Shown here piece after piece: positions 45,597 to 54,485 of a stretch of DNA of 64,000 nucleotides. The notes below the pieces were generated by a model. That model had not been told where the DNA came from and did not search any database. It saw only the letters and a list, made by a program, of their open reading frames with translations. Source of the stretch: Kocuria carniphila (GTDB lineage Bacteria > Actinomycetota > Actinomycetes > Actinomycetales > Micrococcaceae); the NCBI RefSeq assembly GCF_004136555.1, contig NZ_NOIT01000020.1, positions 1 to 64,000 on the forward strand, given 5' to 3'. Made by a program: the position numbers and the translations under genes. Position 1 is the stretch's first letter, and each line of letters begins with the position of its first letter.

Positions 45597-47072
45597 TTAG
45601 GAGCCGTTGGACGCTTCCGCAGCCTTAGCGGCATCGGTTCCGGGACGGTGCTTCTGCACCCATCCTTCCACGATGACTTGATTCCCCTCGGTGAGGGCCA
45701 GTGCGCCGGCGGGCACGTCCTTGCGGACGGTGGTGCCGGCACCGGAGTAGGCGCCGTCGCCAATGGTCACGGGCGCAACGTACATGTTGTCCGAGCCCAT
45801 GCGCACGTGGTTGCCCACCACGGTGCGGTGCTTGTTGACGCCGTCGTAATTAACGAACACGGAGGCCGCACCGATGTTCGAGTGCTCGCCGATCGTCGCG
45901 TCGCCCACGTAGGACAGGTGCGGGATCTTGGAGCCTTCGCCAATGGTCGAGTTCTTGGTCTCCACGAAGGTGCCGATCTTGCCCTTGGCGCCCAGCACGG
46001 TGCCCGGACGCAGATACGCGAACGGACCCACGGACGCGCCCGCACCCAATTCGGCGTCGCTGCCGTGGGTGCGGATCACGGTTGCGCCGTTGCCCACGGT
46101 CACGTTGGTGAGGGAGGTGTCCGGGCCGACGACGGCGTCCTCGGCGATTCGCGTGGCACCGTGCAGTTGGGTGCCGGGCAGGATGGTGACGTCCTGCTCG
46201 ATCTGCACGGTGTCATCGATCCACGTGGTACCCGGATCAACGACCGTCACGCCGTTGGCCATGTGCATCTTGAGGGTGCGCTTATTGAGGTATGCGCCGA
46301 GTTCCGAGAGCTGCTCTCGGTCGTTGGCACCCTCGAGCTCCATGTAGTCCGTCATCTTCAGGGCGTCCACCCGGTGGCCCGCGGCCCGAGCGAGCTTGGG
46401 AACATCCGTGAGGTACTTCTCGGCCTGAGCGTTGTTGGTATCCACCTGGGCCAGGGAATCGCGCAACACGGCGGCGTCGAAGGCGAAGATGCCGGAGTTG
46501 ACCTCCACGACCGCGCGTTCTTCCTCGGTGGCGTCCTTGAATTCCTTGATCTCGGCGAGCTGACCGTTCTCGTCCCGCAGGATGCGGCCGTACTTGCCCG
46601 GAGTGGGGTGATCCGCGGTCAGCACCGTCACGGCGTTGCCGTGGTCGCGGTGGTAGGTCACGAAGTCCTGCAGGGTCTGCGCGGTGAGCAGCGGAACGTC
46701 GCCGTAGGTCACGACCACGGTGCCGGACACCGGAGCTTCACGGTCCAGAACGTCCAGACCCGCATCCACTGCACTGCCGGTGCCGGGAACGTCCGACTGG
46801 TCCGCAATCAACACGCCGGAATCCAGCTCATTGATGTGCGCTTCCACGAGATCACGCTGGTGACGAATGACCGCCACGAGCTGCTCCGGGTTCAGTTCCC
46901 GGGCGACCTTGAGGGCGTGCCCCACCATGGAACGACCCCCGATCTCATGCAAGATCTTGGGGGTCTTGGACTTCATGCGGGTGCCCTTGCCTGCGGCCAG
47001 GACGATGATTGCTGCGGGGTTGGACCCGCCGGTCGCGGCGCTCTGATCGGCCGCGGTATCGACGATGCTCAC
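45597..47072 (-). CDS. glmU: Bifunctional UDP-GlcNAc pyrophosphorylase / glucosamine-1-phosphate acetyltransferase
   Basis: A 491-residue GlmU. The N-terminal uridylyltransferase has AAIIVLAAGKGTRMKSKTPK and VVVTYGDVPLLTAQTL. The C-terminal left-handed beta-helix has the hexapeptide repeats and the acetyltransferase segment VGNHVRMGSDNMYVAPVTIGDGAYSGAGTTVRKDVP. It makes UDP-GlcNAc for peptidoglycan and polysaccharide. The GTG at 47072 has GAGGAG 8 nt upstream; the open frame to 47168 is too long. tRNA-Gln lies just upstream on the same strand, a conserved neighbour. Confidence 0.96.
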   Translation of the reverse strand: MSIVDTAADQSAATGGSNPAAIIVLAAGKGTRMKSKTPKILHEIGGRSMVGHALKVARELNPEQLVAVIRHQRDLVEAHINELDSGVLIADQSDVPGTGSAVDAGLDVLDREAPVSGTVVVTYGDVPLLTAQTLQDFVTYHRDHGNAVTVLTADHPTPGKYGRILRDENGQLAEIKEFKDATEEERAVVEVNSGIFAFDAAVLRDSLAQVDTNNAQAEKYLTDVPKLARAAGHRVDALKMTDYMELEGANDREQLSELGAYLNKRTLKMHMANGVTVVDPGTTWIDDTVQIEQDVTILPGTQLHGATRIAEDAVVGPDTSLTNVTVGNGATVIRTHGSDAELGAGASVGPFAYLRPGTVLGAKGKIGTFVETKNSTIGEGSKIPHLSYVGDATIGEHSNIGAASVFVNYDGVNKHRTVVGNHVRMGSDNMYVAPVTIGDGAYSGAGTTVRKDVPAGALALTEGNQVIVEGWVQKHRPGTDAAKAAEASNGS

Positions 47073-47137
47073 TGAGCTAACTCCTCGTGGTTGCTCGTCA
47101 GGTGGTGGAACCCATCTGCACCTGGGTGGTTCGTGCG

Positions 47138-47209
47138 TTCCGCCACTAGGACTCGAACCTAGACTCACGGCTCCAAAGGCCGGTGTGCTGCCAATTACAC
47201 CATGGCGGA
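47138..47209 (-). tRNA. tRNA-Gln (anticodon TTG)
   Basis: A 72-nt cloverleaf. The acceptor stem TCCGCCA pairs with TGGCGGA, with discriminator A at 47138. The anticodon loop CTTTGGA gives anticodon TTG. The T-loop GGTTCGAGTCC is standard. CCA is not encoded. It sits directly upstream of glmU. Confidence 0.95.
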
Positions 47210-47290
47210 AAGGTCGTCACTGTCGTGACAACACAACCGTGCACCACACGGGATGCACGGAAAATTACCATAACATTTCCCGAACTTCGG

Positions 47291-48019
47291 TCAGTGCGAT
47301 CCCGAGCAGTGTTCCACCGTGACCACGCGGCCGTTGGCCATGGCCTCCTCGAAACCCGGTAACGCCTGGGCGAGGTGGCGGGTCTCCCCCGGCTCCAGTC
47401 CGCGCACGAGCACGGGAGCGCGTTTGGCTGCACGCTGCACGAATTCCCACGCATCCGCGTCGGACTGGCCTGCGCCTCGAGAGCGGGACACGTCCCAAGC
47501 GAGTGAGGTGACCTCGGGTTCGGTGACGTCCAGGGTGTCCTGATCGAATTCTCGGTCCAGGAGTACCAGGAGCATGACCACCTCGTCCACGGTGGTGTGG
47601 TTCTGCATGAGCAGTCGCACGTCCTGAGCCGAAGCTGCTTCTGCGAGCGCGGCCACCATGGAGTACAGCCGTTGCCGCTGTCGACCGCGGTGGGTGACGC
47701 CGCCCAACGCGAGCACGAGCGCCTGGGCGCCCACGCCGTGGGCCAGGACCAGAGCGGCGTCGGCCTCGGCGATCACGCCCTCGTCAGGCATGTCCTCGTC
47801 CACGGACACCGGTGCGCGCAGGATCAGCGGATCGGCGCCGGCCTTGCGCAACTGATCGCCTGCCTGGCGACGCACCATACTTCCCATGTGGAGACCCACT
47901 GGACGGTCCGCGCCCAGCGTGATTTCCACGGGCCCCGGGTGCTCGCGAACGTGTTCGACGGCGCTCGCCAAGTCCTGGGGAATATCCAAAACCGTCCCGG
48001 CCACGTAAGTCTCTTGCAT
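47291..48019 (-). CDS. Conserved-looking protein of unknown function
   Basis: A 242-residue protein I do not recognise. It has clear coding character and a plausible start: the ATG at 48019 has GGGAGA about 9 nt upstream. There is no signal peptide or membrane helix. The middle section (ADAALVLAHGVGAQALVLALGG) is hydrophobic and alternates like a Rossmann-type strand-helix unit; the rest is mixed alpha/beta and acidic. It is divergent from the ABC-F gene, with only 67 bp between start codons, so the two may share regulation. Confidence 0.7.
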   Translation of the reverse strand: MQETYVAGTVLDIPQDLASAVEHVREHPGPVEITLGADRPVGLHMGSMVRRQAGDQLRKAGADPLILRAPVSVDEDMPDEGVIAEADAALVLAHGVGAQALVLALGGVTHRGRQRQRLYSMVAALAEAASAQDVRLLMQNHTTVDEVVMLLVLLDREFDQDTLDVTEPEVTSLAWDVSRSRGAGQSDADAWEFVQRAAKRAPVLVRGLEPGETRHLAQALPGFEEAMANGRVVTVEHCSGSH

Positions 48020-48073
48020 GGGTCAAGTCTCCCACGCCAATCTGGCACTTCTCCCGGATAACCCTGACGCTTG

Positions 48074-48079
48074 TATCCT
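48074..48079 (+). promoter_or_regulatory. -10 box of the ABC-F gene, leaderless
   Basis: TATCCT lies 7 nt before the GTG at 48087, with no ribosome site between. This decides the start over an upstream ATG at 48018. Confidence 0.6.
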
Positions 48080-48086
48080 GGCCTGC

Positions 48087-49931
48087 GTGGCACATCTGAT
48101 TGGCGGAGAGAATCTGCACCTCGAGTATCCGACCAAGACCGTTTTCGACGCGGTCTCCATAGGCATCGATCAGGGTGACCGGATTGGCATTGTCGGGCGC
48201 AACGGCGACGGTAAATCAACGCTGATGCGCCTGCTCGCCGGCCGCATCGATCCCGACGGCGGACGGGTCACCGTGCGCTCGGGAACCACCGTGGGCATGC
48301 TGGACCAGGCGGACACGCTGGACCCGAATCAGACGGTGGGGCACGCCGTCGTCGGCGATGTTCCCGACCATGTCTGGGCCTCGAATGCCAAGGTGCGTGA
48401 CGTGATTTCCGGCCTGGTCTCGGACGTGGATTGGGACACGGACGTCAGCGAGCTCTCCGGCGGGCAACGGCGCCGCGTGGCCCTGGCCAGCCTGCTGGCC
48501 CAGGATTGGGACGTCATCTTCCTGGACGAGCCCACCAACCACCTGGACGTGGACGGCATCACGTGGCTGGCCAAGCACTTGAACAACCGTTGGTCCAAGA
48601 ACTCGGGCGCACTGGTGGTCGTCACTCACGACCGCTGGTTCCTGGACGCCATGTGCACGGACACATGGGAGGTCCACGACCGCATGGTCGAGCCATTCGA
48701 AGGTGGCTACGCAGCCTACGTACTGCAGCGCGTGGAGCGCGACCGGCAGAACGCCGTGGTCGAGCAGAAGCGGCAGAACCTCATGCGCAAGGAACTCGCG
48801 TGGTTGCGCCGCGGCGCACCCGCTCGCACCTCCAAGCCCAAGTTCCGCATCGACGCCGCCAACCAATTGATTTCCGATGTTCCCCCGCCCCGCGATTCGG
48901 TCTCGCTCTCGCGCATGGCCGTGTCCCGGCTGGGCAAGGACGTGGTGGACATCGAGGACGTCTCGGTGTCCTTCGAGGGCGCCAACGGCACCACCAACGT
49001 GCTCAAGGACGTCACGTGGCTGATCGCCCCTGGCGAGCGCACAGGCATCCTGGGTGTCAATGGCGCGGGCAAGTCCACGCTGTTGGGCCTGGTCACGGGC
49101 GCGGTCTCCCCCACCACCGGGCGGGTCAAGCGCGGCAAGACCGTGAAGATCTCCACGCTCACGCAGCAGCTGGCGGAACTCGACGACGTCGCCAACGACC
49201 GCGTCTCGGACGTGGTCGCCAGCAAGAAGACCAGCTACGTGACCGAGGGCAAGGAGATGAGCCCCACCCAGCTTCTCGAGCGACTCGGATTCACGTCCGC
49301 GCAGCTCAAGACCCCGGTCAAGGATCTGTCCGGTGGGCAGAAACGCCGCCTGCAGTTGCTGATGATCCTGCTGGACGAGCCCAACGTGCTGATCCTCGAC
49401 GAGCCCTCCAACGACCTGGACACGGACATGCTCGCCGCCATGGAGGACCTCTTGGACACCTGGCCCGGCACGCTCCTGGTCGTCTCCCACGACCGGTACC
49501 TGCTGGAGCGTGTGACCGACCAGCAGTACGCCGTGATCAACGGCCAGTTCCGGCACCTGCCCGGCGGGGTGGAGGAATACCTGAAGCTCTCGGCCTCGTC
49601 CGATTCGGGATCGGCCGCTGGCTCTGCCGGTGCCTCCAACCCGATGGCGGCTTCCTCTTCGGGTTCCGGTGCCGACGCCGCCGCAGGCTCGCCTTCCGAG
49701 CCCAAGCTCTCCGGCTCCGAGGCGCGCGCCGCGCAAAAGGAGCTGGGCGCCGTCGAACGCAAGCTGCAGAAGCTCAACAAGGAAGCCGAGGCCCTGGACG
49801 AGACCATGGCCGCCGCAGACCCCTCCGATTTCGAGGGGCTGGGCAAGCTGTCCGCCAAGAAGTCCGAGCTGCAAGAGCAGATGGACGAGCTGGAGATGCG
49901 GTGGCTGGAGTTGGGCGAGGCGCTGGAGTAA
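48087..49931 (+). CDS. ABC-F family ATPase (Uup-like)
   Basis: A 614-residue soluble protein with two ABC ATPase domains and no membrane segments. The first has GRNGDGKST (Walker A), ELSGGQRRRVALASLLAQ and DEPTNHLD. The second has GVNGAGKST, DLSGGQKRRLQLL and DEPSNDLD. A C-terminal coiled coil (about residues 545-614, GAVERKLQKLNKEAEALDE and on) matches the Uup-type DNA/ribosome-binding tail. ABC-F proteins act on the ribosome; this one could be a translation factor or a low-level antibiotic resistance determinant, but a Uup-like housekeeping role is more likely. Start chosen from the leaderless promoter. Confidence 0.9.
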   Translation: MAHLIGGENLHLEYPTKTVFDAVSIGIDQGDRIGIVGRNGDGKSTLMRLLAGRIDPDGGRVTVRSGTTVGMLDQADTLDPNQTVGHAVVGDVPDHVWASNAKVRDVISGLVSDVDWDTDVSELSGGQRRRVALASLLAQDWDVIFLDEPTNHLDVDGITWLAKHLNNRWSKNSGALVVVTHDRWFLDAMCTDTWEVHDRMVEPFEGGYAAYVLQRVERDRQNAVVEQKRQNLMRKELAWLRRGAPARTSKPKFRIDAANQLISDVPPPRDSVSLSRMAVSRLGKDVVDIEDVSVSFEGANGTTNVLKDVTWLIAPGERTGILGVNGAGKSTLLGLVTGAVSPTTGRVKRGKTVKISTLTQQLAELDDVANDRVSDVVASKKTSYVTEGKEMSPTQLLERLGFTSAQLKTPVKDLSGGQKRRLQLLMILLDEPNVLILDEPSNDLDTDMLAAMEDLLDTWPGTLLVVSHDRYLLERVTDQQYAVINGQFRHLPGGVEEYLKLSASSDSGSAAGSAGASNPMAASSSGSGADAAAGSPSEPKLSGSEARAAQKELGAVERKLQKLNKEAEALDETMAAADPSDFEGLGKLSAKKSELQEQMDELEMRWLELGEALE

Positions 49932-49958
49932 GCCTCGGGCCAACGCTCGTCGGCCGGA

Positions 49959-49964
49959 TATGGT
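49959..49964 (+). promoter_or_regulatory. -10 box of the hydrolase gene, leaderless
   Basis: TATGGT lies 6 nt before the ATG at 49971; the intervening GAGGGC is too close to act as a ribosome site. Confidence 0.45.
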
Positions 49965-49970
49965 GAGGGC

Positions 49971-50855
49971 ATGTTGACCCCGGCAACAACCCACGAGCTG
50001 TATATCGAGACCTCGGCTGGCTCCTTGGGAGTGCTCCGGACGGGACCGTCCATTTCCGACAGACAGCCGCTTCTGCTGATCCATGGCGGTGGAACCGACT
50101 GCTCGGCGATCTCCTGGTACCGCCTCTTTGGACCGTTAGGTGTCGACCGTCAGGTGTGGGCGGTCGACCTCCCGGGGTTCGGGCGCAGCATGTCCGTGGA
50201 CCCCGTGGGCGGTCCCAGCGACATGGCGGATCTCCTGGCGGAGGCGCTGAGGATTCTGGGCATCGATTCCGCCATCGCGTGCGGGGTGTCCATGGGCGGC
50301 GACGTCGCTCTCAACCTGGCGCTGTCACACTCCCCGTTGGTCGCGGGATTGGTCCTGATCGCCCCGGGTGGTTTGGTTCCGGCTTTCAAGTCCCCTGCGG
50401 CTCACCGTGCGGCGTGGTACGCATCGCGGTTGCCGGACTGGGCGCTCCTCCCCCTGGGCCGTTTCGCCAACCGATTTGTGCGGGCCAGTCTGAACTCCAT
50501 GGTCAAAGATCCCGCCACCCTGCCGAAGCCCGTGATCGATGAGTTCGTTCGATTGGCTCGCGACCCTAGGGGTGCTCTGGGATACACCCGCTACAACCAA
50601 GCCACAATCGGCCGCGATCGGATGCTCAATGACCTCACGGATCGTGTGGACGAGATCGACGCTCCCACTCTCTTCTTCCACGGTGCTGACGATCCGCTGG
50701 TCGATCCAGAGGGATCCCGTCGAGCGGCAGCTTCGATGTCTCACGCTCGGCTCGTCATGGTTCCGGACTGCGGGCACTGGGCGCAGTTGGAGCAACACGA
50801 CCGCTTCATGGAAGAGACCGCCCACTTCCTCGAGGAAGTGGACGGTCTCAACTAG
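49971..50855 (+). CDS. Alpha/beta hydrolase
   Basis: A 294-residue alpha/beta-fold hydrolase. HGGGTD near residue 38 is the oxyanion-hole segment, GVSMGGD near residue 105 holds the nucleophile serine, DDPLVDP carries the acid and DCGHWAQLE the catalytic histidine. It resembles meta-cleavage product hydrolases and epoxide-hydrolase-like esterases; the substrate is unknown. No signal peptide. It sits between the ABC-F gene and the convergent HD-domain gene, with about 30 bp to the latter's stop. Confidence 0.85.
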   Translation: MLTPATTHELYIETSAGSLGVLRTGPSISDRQPLLLIHGGGTDCSAISWYRLFGPLGVDRQVWAVDLPGFGRSMSVDPVGGPSDMADLLAEALRILGIDSAIACGVSMGGDVALNLALSHSPLVAGLVLIAPGGLVPAFKSPAAHRAAWYASRLPDWALLPLGRFANRFVRASLNSMVKDPATLPKPVIDEFVRLARDPRGALGYTRYNQATIGRDRMLNDLTDRVDEIDAPTLFFHGADDPLVDPEGSRRAAASMSHARLVMVPDCGHWAQLEQHDRFMEETAHFLEEVDGLN

Positions 50856-50884
50856 ATGGCATCAGGCAGCGATGCCCTGGGAGA

Positions 50885-51523
50885 TCACTCGCTCCAGGGG
50901 TTGGCCTTGATGATCTCCACAAAGTTGTCGCGCTTGAAGTCCGGGTTGAAGTGCTCCAGGACGTCCGCGTTGACGTTGCCGAACGTGGAGTGCGGGCGGT
51001 GCACGTTGCCGTCGTTGAAGGCGTTGAGGATCCGATTCTTGAAGTCCGGACGGGGGTGGGCTTCCACCACGGCGTTGCGCTGTTCGTCGGAGAGGTCGTC
51101 CAGGTGCATACCGAGCACATCGGTTTCCACGCCCGCACTGACCAGTGCGATCTCCGGGGACAAGAATTCGGGAACGCCCGGGGTGGTGTGCAGGGCGATG
51201 GCCAGCCAAGCATCATGCGCACGCTGAGCGGAAGTGCCGTGGTCGAGCAGGAACTCCTTGACCGCGTTGGCACCATCCACCTCGAAACGGAGCTTGGAAT
51301 CCATGTAACCCTGGGTCAGCCCCATGTCGTGGAACATGGCGCCCGCGTAAAGCAGCTCGTGATCCACGGACAGATTGCGCACCTGGCCCTGGAAGGCACC
51401 GAAGAAGAAAACTCGACGAGAGTGGTGGTAGAGCAGATCGTTCTCGGTATCACGGATGTACTCGGTGACCTCGCGGGTCAGCTTGGTATCGGGAACGGAA
51501 ATGCCTGCAATGGTGTCAGTCAT
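50885..51523 (-). CDS. HD-domain hydrolase (cyanamide hydratase-like)
   Basis: A 212-residue HD-superfamily protein. The metal ligands are visible in NDLLYHHSRRVFFFGAF and AGAMFHDMGLTQGY (the HD pair), with further histidines in ALHTTPGVPEF. The overall layout resembles the cyanamide hydratase/Ddi2-like branch of the HD superfamily, which hydrate nitrile-like or related small molecules. The true substrate is unknown. The ATG at 51523 has AAGGAG upstream. It is divergent from a GlxA-type AraC regulator, which probably controls it. Confidence 0.82.
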   Translation of the reverse strand: MTDTIAGISVPDTKLTREVTEYIRDTENDLLYHHSRRVFFFGAFQGQVRNLSVDHELLYAGAMFHDMGLTQGYMDSKLRFEVDGANAVKEFLLDHGTSAQRAHDAWLAIALHTTPGVPEFLSPEIALVSAGVETDVLGMHLDDLSDEQRNAVVEAHPRPDFKNRILNAFNDGNVHRPHSTFGNVNADVLEHFNPDFKRDNFVEIIKANPWSE

Positions 51524-51549
51524 GTGTGTTGCTCCTTTTCGATTGGTTC

Positions 51550-51559
51550 ACTGATCAGT
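51550..51559. promoter_or_regulatory. Palindrome ACTGATCAGT in the HD gene / AraC divergent region
   Basis: A 10-bp perfect palindrome, 27 bp upstream of the HD-domain gene in a 107-bp divergent region. It is a candidate operator for the neighbouring AraC-type regulator or another dimeric protein. Confidence 0.35.
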
Positions 51560-51618
51560 CTGGTGACTATTGCTCCGTGAAGCCATGGACATGACGCCAG
51601 CAATCCCTGAAATTCGGA

Positions 51619-51624
51619 CATACT
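51619..51624 (+). promoter_or_regulatory. -10 box of the AraC regulator, leaderless
   Basis: CATACT lies 6 nt before the ATG at 51631, with no ribosome site. Confidence 0.4.
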
Positions 51625-51630
51625 GGTCCC

Positions 51631-52593
51631 ATGGCCCACTCCCACAACGTTGTCTTCCTGACATTCCCCGGCGTGAAAATGCTGGATGTCACCGGCCCCG
51701 CAGAGGTCTTCTCGGACGGGAATCTGCACGGCGCGCAGTACTCCCTGAGCTACGTTTCACCGAGTGGTGGCAACGTGCTGACCACGGTGGGAACGCCGTT
51801 GGTGACCGAGGCGGCGTCGTCGGCCTTGAAAAGCGGCCCGATCGACACGCTGGTGGTGGCCGGCGGCGAATGCCTGGTGGACGAACCGATTCCCGAAAAT
51901 CTGATCGCCACGGCACGCGAGTTGGCCGACCGGTCCCATCGTGTGGCGAGCGTGTGTACTGGTGCGTTTCTACTGGCCAAAGCCGGTCTGCTCGACGGTA
52001 GGCGCGCCACCACTCATTGGCTGCACACGGATCGGTTGTCGCGCGAGCATCCGGAGATCAATGTGCTTCCGGATGCCCTTTACACCCAGGACGGCCCGGT
52101 GTTCACGAGCGCCGGGGTATCCTCCGGCATCGATCTGGCGCTGGCCCTGGTGAACGCCGACCATGGTGAGGCACTGGCGCGAAATGTCTCCCGCGGGCTG
52201 GTGGTCTACATGCAGCGTGCGGGAGGACAATCGCAATTCTCGGCCGCCTTACGTTGGCCGAGCCCGGCCACCCCGGGGTTACAGAGAGCCGTCGACGCCG
52301 TGACATCGGACCCGGGTGCCGAGCACTCCGTGGGGTCGCTGGCTGCGTTGGTCAATGTCAGTGAGCGCCACCTGACCCGGCTGTTCAGGGCGGAACTGAA
52401 CCTCACGCCGTCGAAATTCATTGAACACGTGCGGCTGGACTCGGCCAAGGCGCTGTTGGACGCTGGGCACACGGTGACGGAAACCGCTCGACTCGCCGGG
52501 TTCGGCAGCGATGAGAACCTACGACGGTCGTTCACCCTGCGCTACGGCCTGGCGCCCAGCTATTACCGCGGCCGATTCAATACCGCCCGCTGA
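51631..52593 (+). CDS. GlxA-family AraC transcriptional regulator with DJ-1/PfpI-like domain
   Basis: A 320-residue regulator. The N-terminal DJ-1/PfpI-like sensor domain (VVFLTFPGVKMLDVTGPAEVF, and SVCTGAFLLAKAGLLDGRRATTHW with the elbow cysteine) is followed by two AraC helix-turn-helix units near the C-terminus (SLAALVNVSERHLTRLFRAEL and VTETARLAGFGSDENLRRSFTLRYGLAPSYYRGRF). Such regulators usually activate adjacent catabolic genes; here the divergent HD-domain hydrolase gene is the obvious target. The ligand is unknown. Its last codons form part of a terminator hairpin. Confidence 0.9.
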   Translation: MAHSHNVVFLTFPGVKMLDVTGPAEVFSDGNLHGAQYSLSYVSPSGGNVLTTVGTPLVTEAASSALKSGPIDTLVVAGGECLVDEPIPENLIATARELADRSHRVASVCTGAFLLAKAGLLDGRRATTHWLHTDRLSREHPEINVLPDALYTQDGPVFTSAGVSSGIDLALALVNADHGEALARNVSRGLVVYMQRAGGQSQFSAALRWPSPATPGLQRAVDAVTSDPGAEHSVGSLAALVNVSERHLTRLFRAELNLTPSKFIEHVRLDSAKALLDAGHTVTETARLAGFGSDENLRRSFTLRYGLAPSYYRGRFNTAR

Positions 52594-52617
52594 CCGGTAT
52601 GTGGGTCAACGGGCGGT
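52582..52617. terminator. Terminator overlapping the 3' end of the AraC gene
   Basis: The stem ACCGCCCG-TGACC / GGTCA-CGGGCGGT with a short loop includes the AraC stop codon. It lies between convergent genes and could serve both. Confidence 0.7.
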
Positions 52618-52636
52618 GGAATCATTTGAAGGGCCG

Positions 52637-52930
52637 TTAGAGCTCGACGACCTCGAACTCGAGAAGGCTGGCTCCGGTGGCAACGGGCTTCTTGGCCTCA
52701 CCGGCGTGAGCCTGGCGAGCGTTGCCGTCGCGCCACGCCACGAAGTCTTCCTCGGTGGCCCACGTGGTCACTACGAAGTACCGGTTCTCCCCCGCGACCG
52801 GGCGCAACAGCTGGAAACCTTCGAAGCCCGGCTCGGAATCCACGGAGTGCTTGCGGGCAGCAAAGCGCTTTTCGATCTCGGGGCCGGCACCTTCGGGAAC
52901 CTCGATGGCATTGATCTTGACGACGGACAT
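52637..52930 (-). CDS. mhuD: MhuD-type haem-degrading monooxygenase
   Basis: A 97-residue member of the antibiotic biosynthesis monooxygenase fold. It closely resembles mycobacterial MhuD from start to end (VVKINAIEVP, GFEGFQLLRPV, RYFVVTTW, VATGASLLEFEVV). The three residues known to matter in MhuD are in the same places: Asn7, Trp66 and the haem-ligand His75 (QAHAG). It would degrade haem to release iron in the cytoplasm, giving mycobilin-type products if it behaves as MhuD does. It has its own transcript start and is 6 bp upstream of the RNase gene's stop, on the same strand as that gene. Confidence 0.9.
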   Translation of the reverse strand: MSVVKINAIEVPEGAGPEIEKRFAARKHSVDSEPGFEGFQLLRPVAGENRYFVVTTWATEEDFVAWRDGNARQAHAGEAKKPVATGASLLEFEVVEL

Positions 52931-52936
52931 TGACGC

Positions 52937-54442
52937 CTACCTTTCAGTTGTGGATGTGCTTCCGACACTAGCTGCGGCGGATGAAGCCGCGCTGTACGAC
53001 GGCGCACCATCAATGGCTTCCACGAGCTCGAATCGCGATTGGGCGTTTGCCGTGTCCGCCTCGACCAGCCGCACACGAATCTCCTGCCCCAGCGGCAATC
53101 CCGTGCCCTTGACGCTGGCTTCCACGGCGGGGTTTCTGATGATGAAACGACCCTTCTCACCGGTTTCGTCGACCTCGACCACCGTTCCCGTGAACTCCTG
53201 ACCCACGTGCGGGGAGAGCATGAAAGTCTCCACCATGTTCACGATGCCGCGCTCGTAGGCGGACGCCTTCCGGTTGGACGCTTCCATCTCCTTGGGCAGC
53301 TGGGGCAGGGCATCCGTGACCCAATCGGGAACCGGTTCCCCAGCGCACACTGCCAGGCACACTTCGCTCGCATAGCGGTCGACCAGCCGACGCAGCGGAG
53401 CGGTCACGTGGGCGTAGTGGGTGGCCAGGGCGGCGTGTTGGGCGTTTTCCGGTGTCTGACCATTGAAGGCCAGATATCCGGCACCGCGGAACAACAGGGT
53501 GCACGAGTACAGCATGGCCGCGTGATCGGGGCGTTCCGGGTCCAGGGTGCGCACGAACTCGGGGTAGTCCATTTCGGGCGGCCACTCAATCAGCAGGGCC
53601 TTGGCGGTCTCGCGCAACTTGCGCAAGGACGCGGCGTCGGCGGGTGGCAACGTGCGGAGCAAACCGACGCCGGCTTCGAGCATGATCTCCGCGGCGGCCA
53701 TGCCCGTGAGCAGCGAGATCTGCGCGTTCCAGCCCTCGACCGGCAAGGCGGAGCGATGCACGATGTGCCATTCTCCGTTGGAGGTTTCCACCTCCTGCTC
53801 TGGGATCTGCAGGCTCACGCCGCCGCGCTCGTGTTCGATCTGCTCGCGGAGTTGACCCACGGTCTTGAGGAGTTGCAAGGATTCGGAGGCGGTGCCATGA
53901 TCCAGTGCGTCCTGCACCTCGCGATAGGTGAGCTGTGCGCGGCTGCGGATCAAGGCTCGCTGCACGGTGCGCGCCGTCTGATGTCCTGTCGCATCCAAGG
54001 TGAGCTGCCACAGCACCGCGGGACGAGTCTCGTTCTCCAGCAGACTCGCTGCATCCTCCGAAAGCTCCGGCGGATGCAGCGGCGTGCGCTGATGAGGTCC
54101 GTACAAGGTCTGCCCGCGGGCATGGGCTTCCAGGTCAATGGGATCCCCTGGGCTCACGAAAGCGGCAACATCCGCAATGGCGTACCAGACGGTGAAGCCC
54201 GGCTCCGTCGCCTCGATGAACACCGCCTGGTCCAGGTCCCGGGACCCCTCAGGGTCAACCGTCACGAAGTCCAGATCGGTCCGATCCAGTTGGGGAAGGC
54301 GAGGATGTCGCGCGGCGTGCTGAGCGGCGTCGTGAACCTCGGGCGAAAAGTCCTCGGGAATGTCGAGGTCCTGGCGAAGTTTCTCCAAACCTTCGACCAG
54401 TGGCTTGGGCACGGCTTGAACCTGGTGGGGACGAATAGGCAT
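52937..54442 (-). CDS. RNB-domain (RNase II family) exoribonuclease
   Basis: A 501-residue RNase II-type protein. The catalytic RNB domain begins RTDLDFVTVDPEGSRDLDQAVFIEATEPGF, containing the clustered aspartates that bind Mg2+, and continues with VSLQIPEQEVE and HYAHVTAPLRRLVDRYASEVCLAV. An S1-like beta domain is at the C-terminus (VGQEFTGTVVEVDETGEKGRF). The N-terminal cold-shock domains of long RNase II/R are absent, as in the short actinobacterial forms. It degrades RNA 3' to 5'. The ATG at 54442 has GAGGAGA upstream. Confidence 0.92.
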   Translation of the reverse strand: MPIRPHQVQAVPKPLVEGLEKLRQDLDIPEDFSPEVHDAAQHAARHPRLPQLDRTDLDFVTVDPEGSRDLDQAVFIEATEPGFTVWYAIADVAAFVSPGDPIDLEAHARGQTLYGPHQRTPLHPPELSEDAASLLENETRPAVLWQLTLDATGHQTARTVQRALIRSRAQLTYREVQDALDHGTASESLQLLKTVGQLREQIEHERGGVSLQIPEQEVETSNGEWHIVHRSALPVEGWNAQISLLTGMAAAEIMLEAGVGLLRTLPPADAASLRKLRETAKALLIEWPPEMDYPEFVRTLDPERPDHAAMLYSCTLLFRGAGYLAFNGQTPENAQHAALATHYAHVTAPLRRLVDRYASEVCLAVCAGEPVPDWVTDALPQLPKEMEASNRKASAYERGIVNMVETFMLSPHVGQEFTGTVVEVDETGEKGRFIIRNPAVEASVKGTGLPLGQEIRVRLVEADTANAQSRFELVEAIDGAPSYSAASSAAASVGSTSTTER

Positions 54443-54485
54443 GCTGTCTCCTCACATCAAGGTCCGCGTCCGCGGGCGCATTGTT

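Noticed and set aside
48216-50084. 622-codon open frame opposite the ABC-F gene
   Set aside because: Shadow of the ABC-F coding sequence; low complexity, no start signal, no family features.
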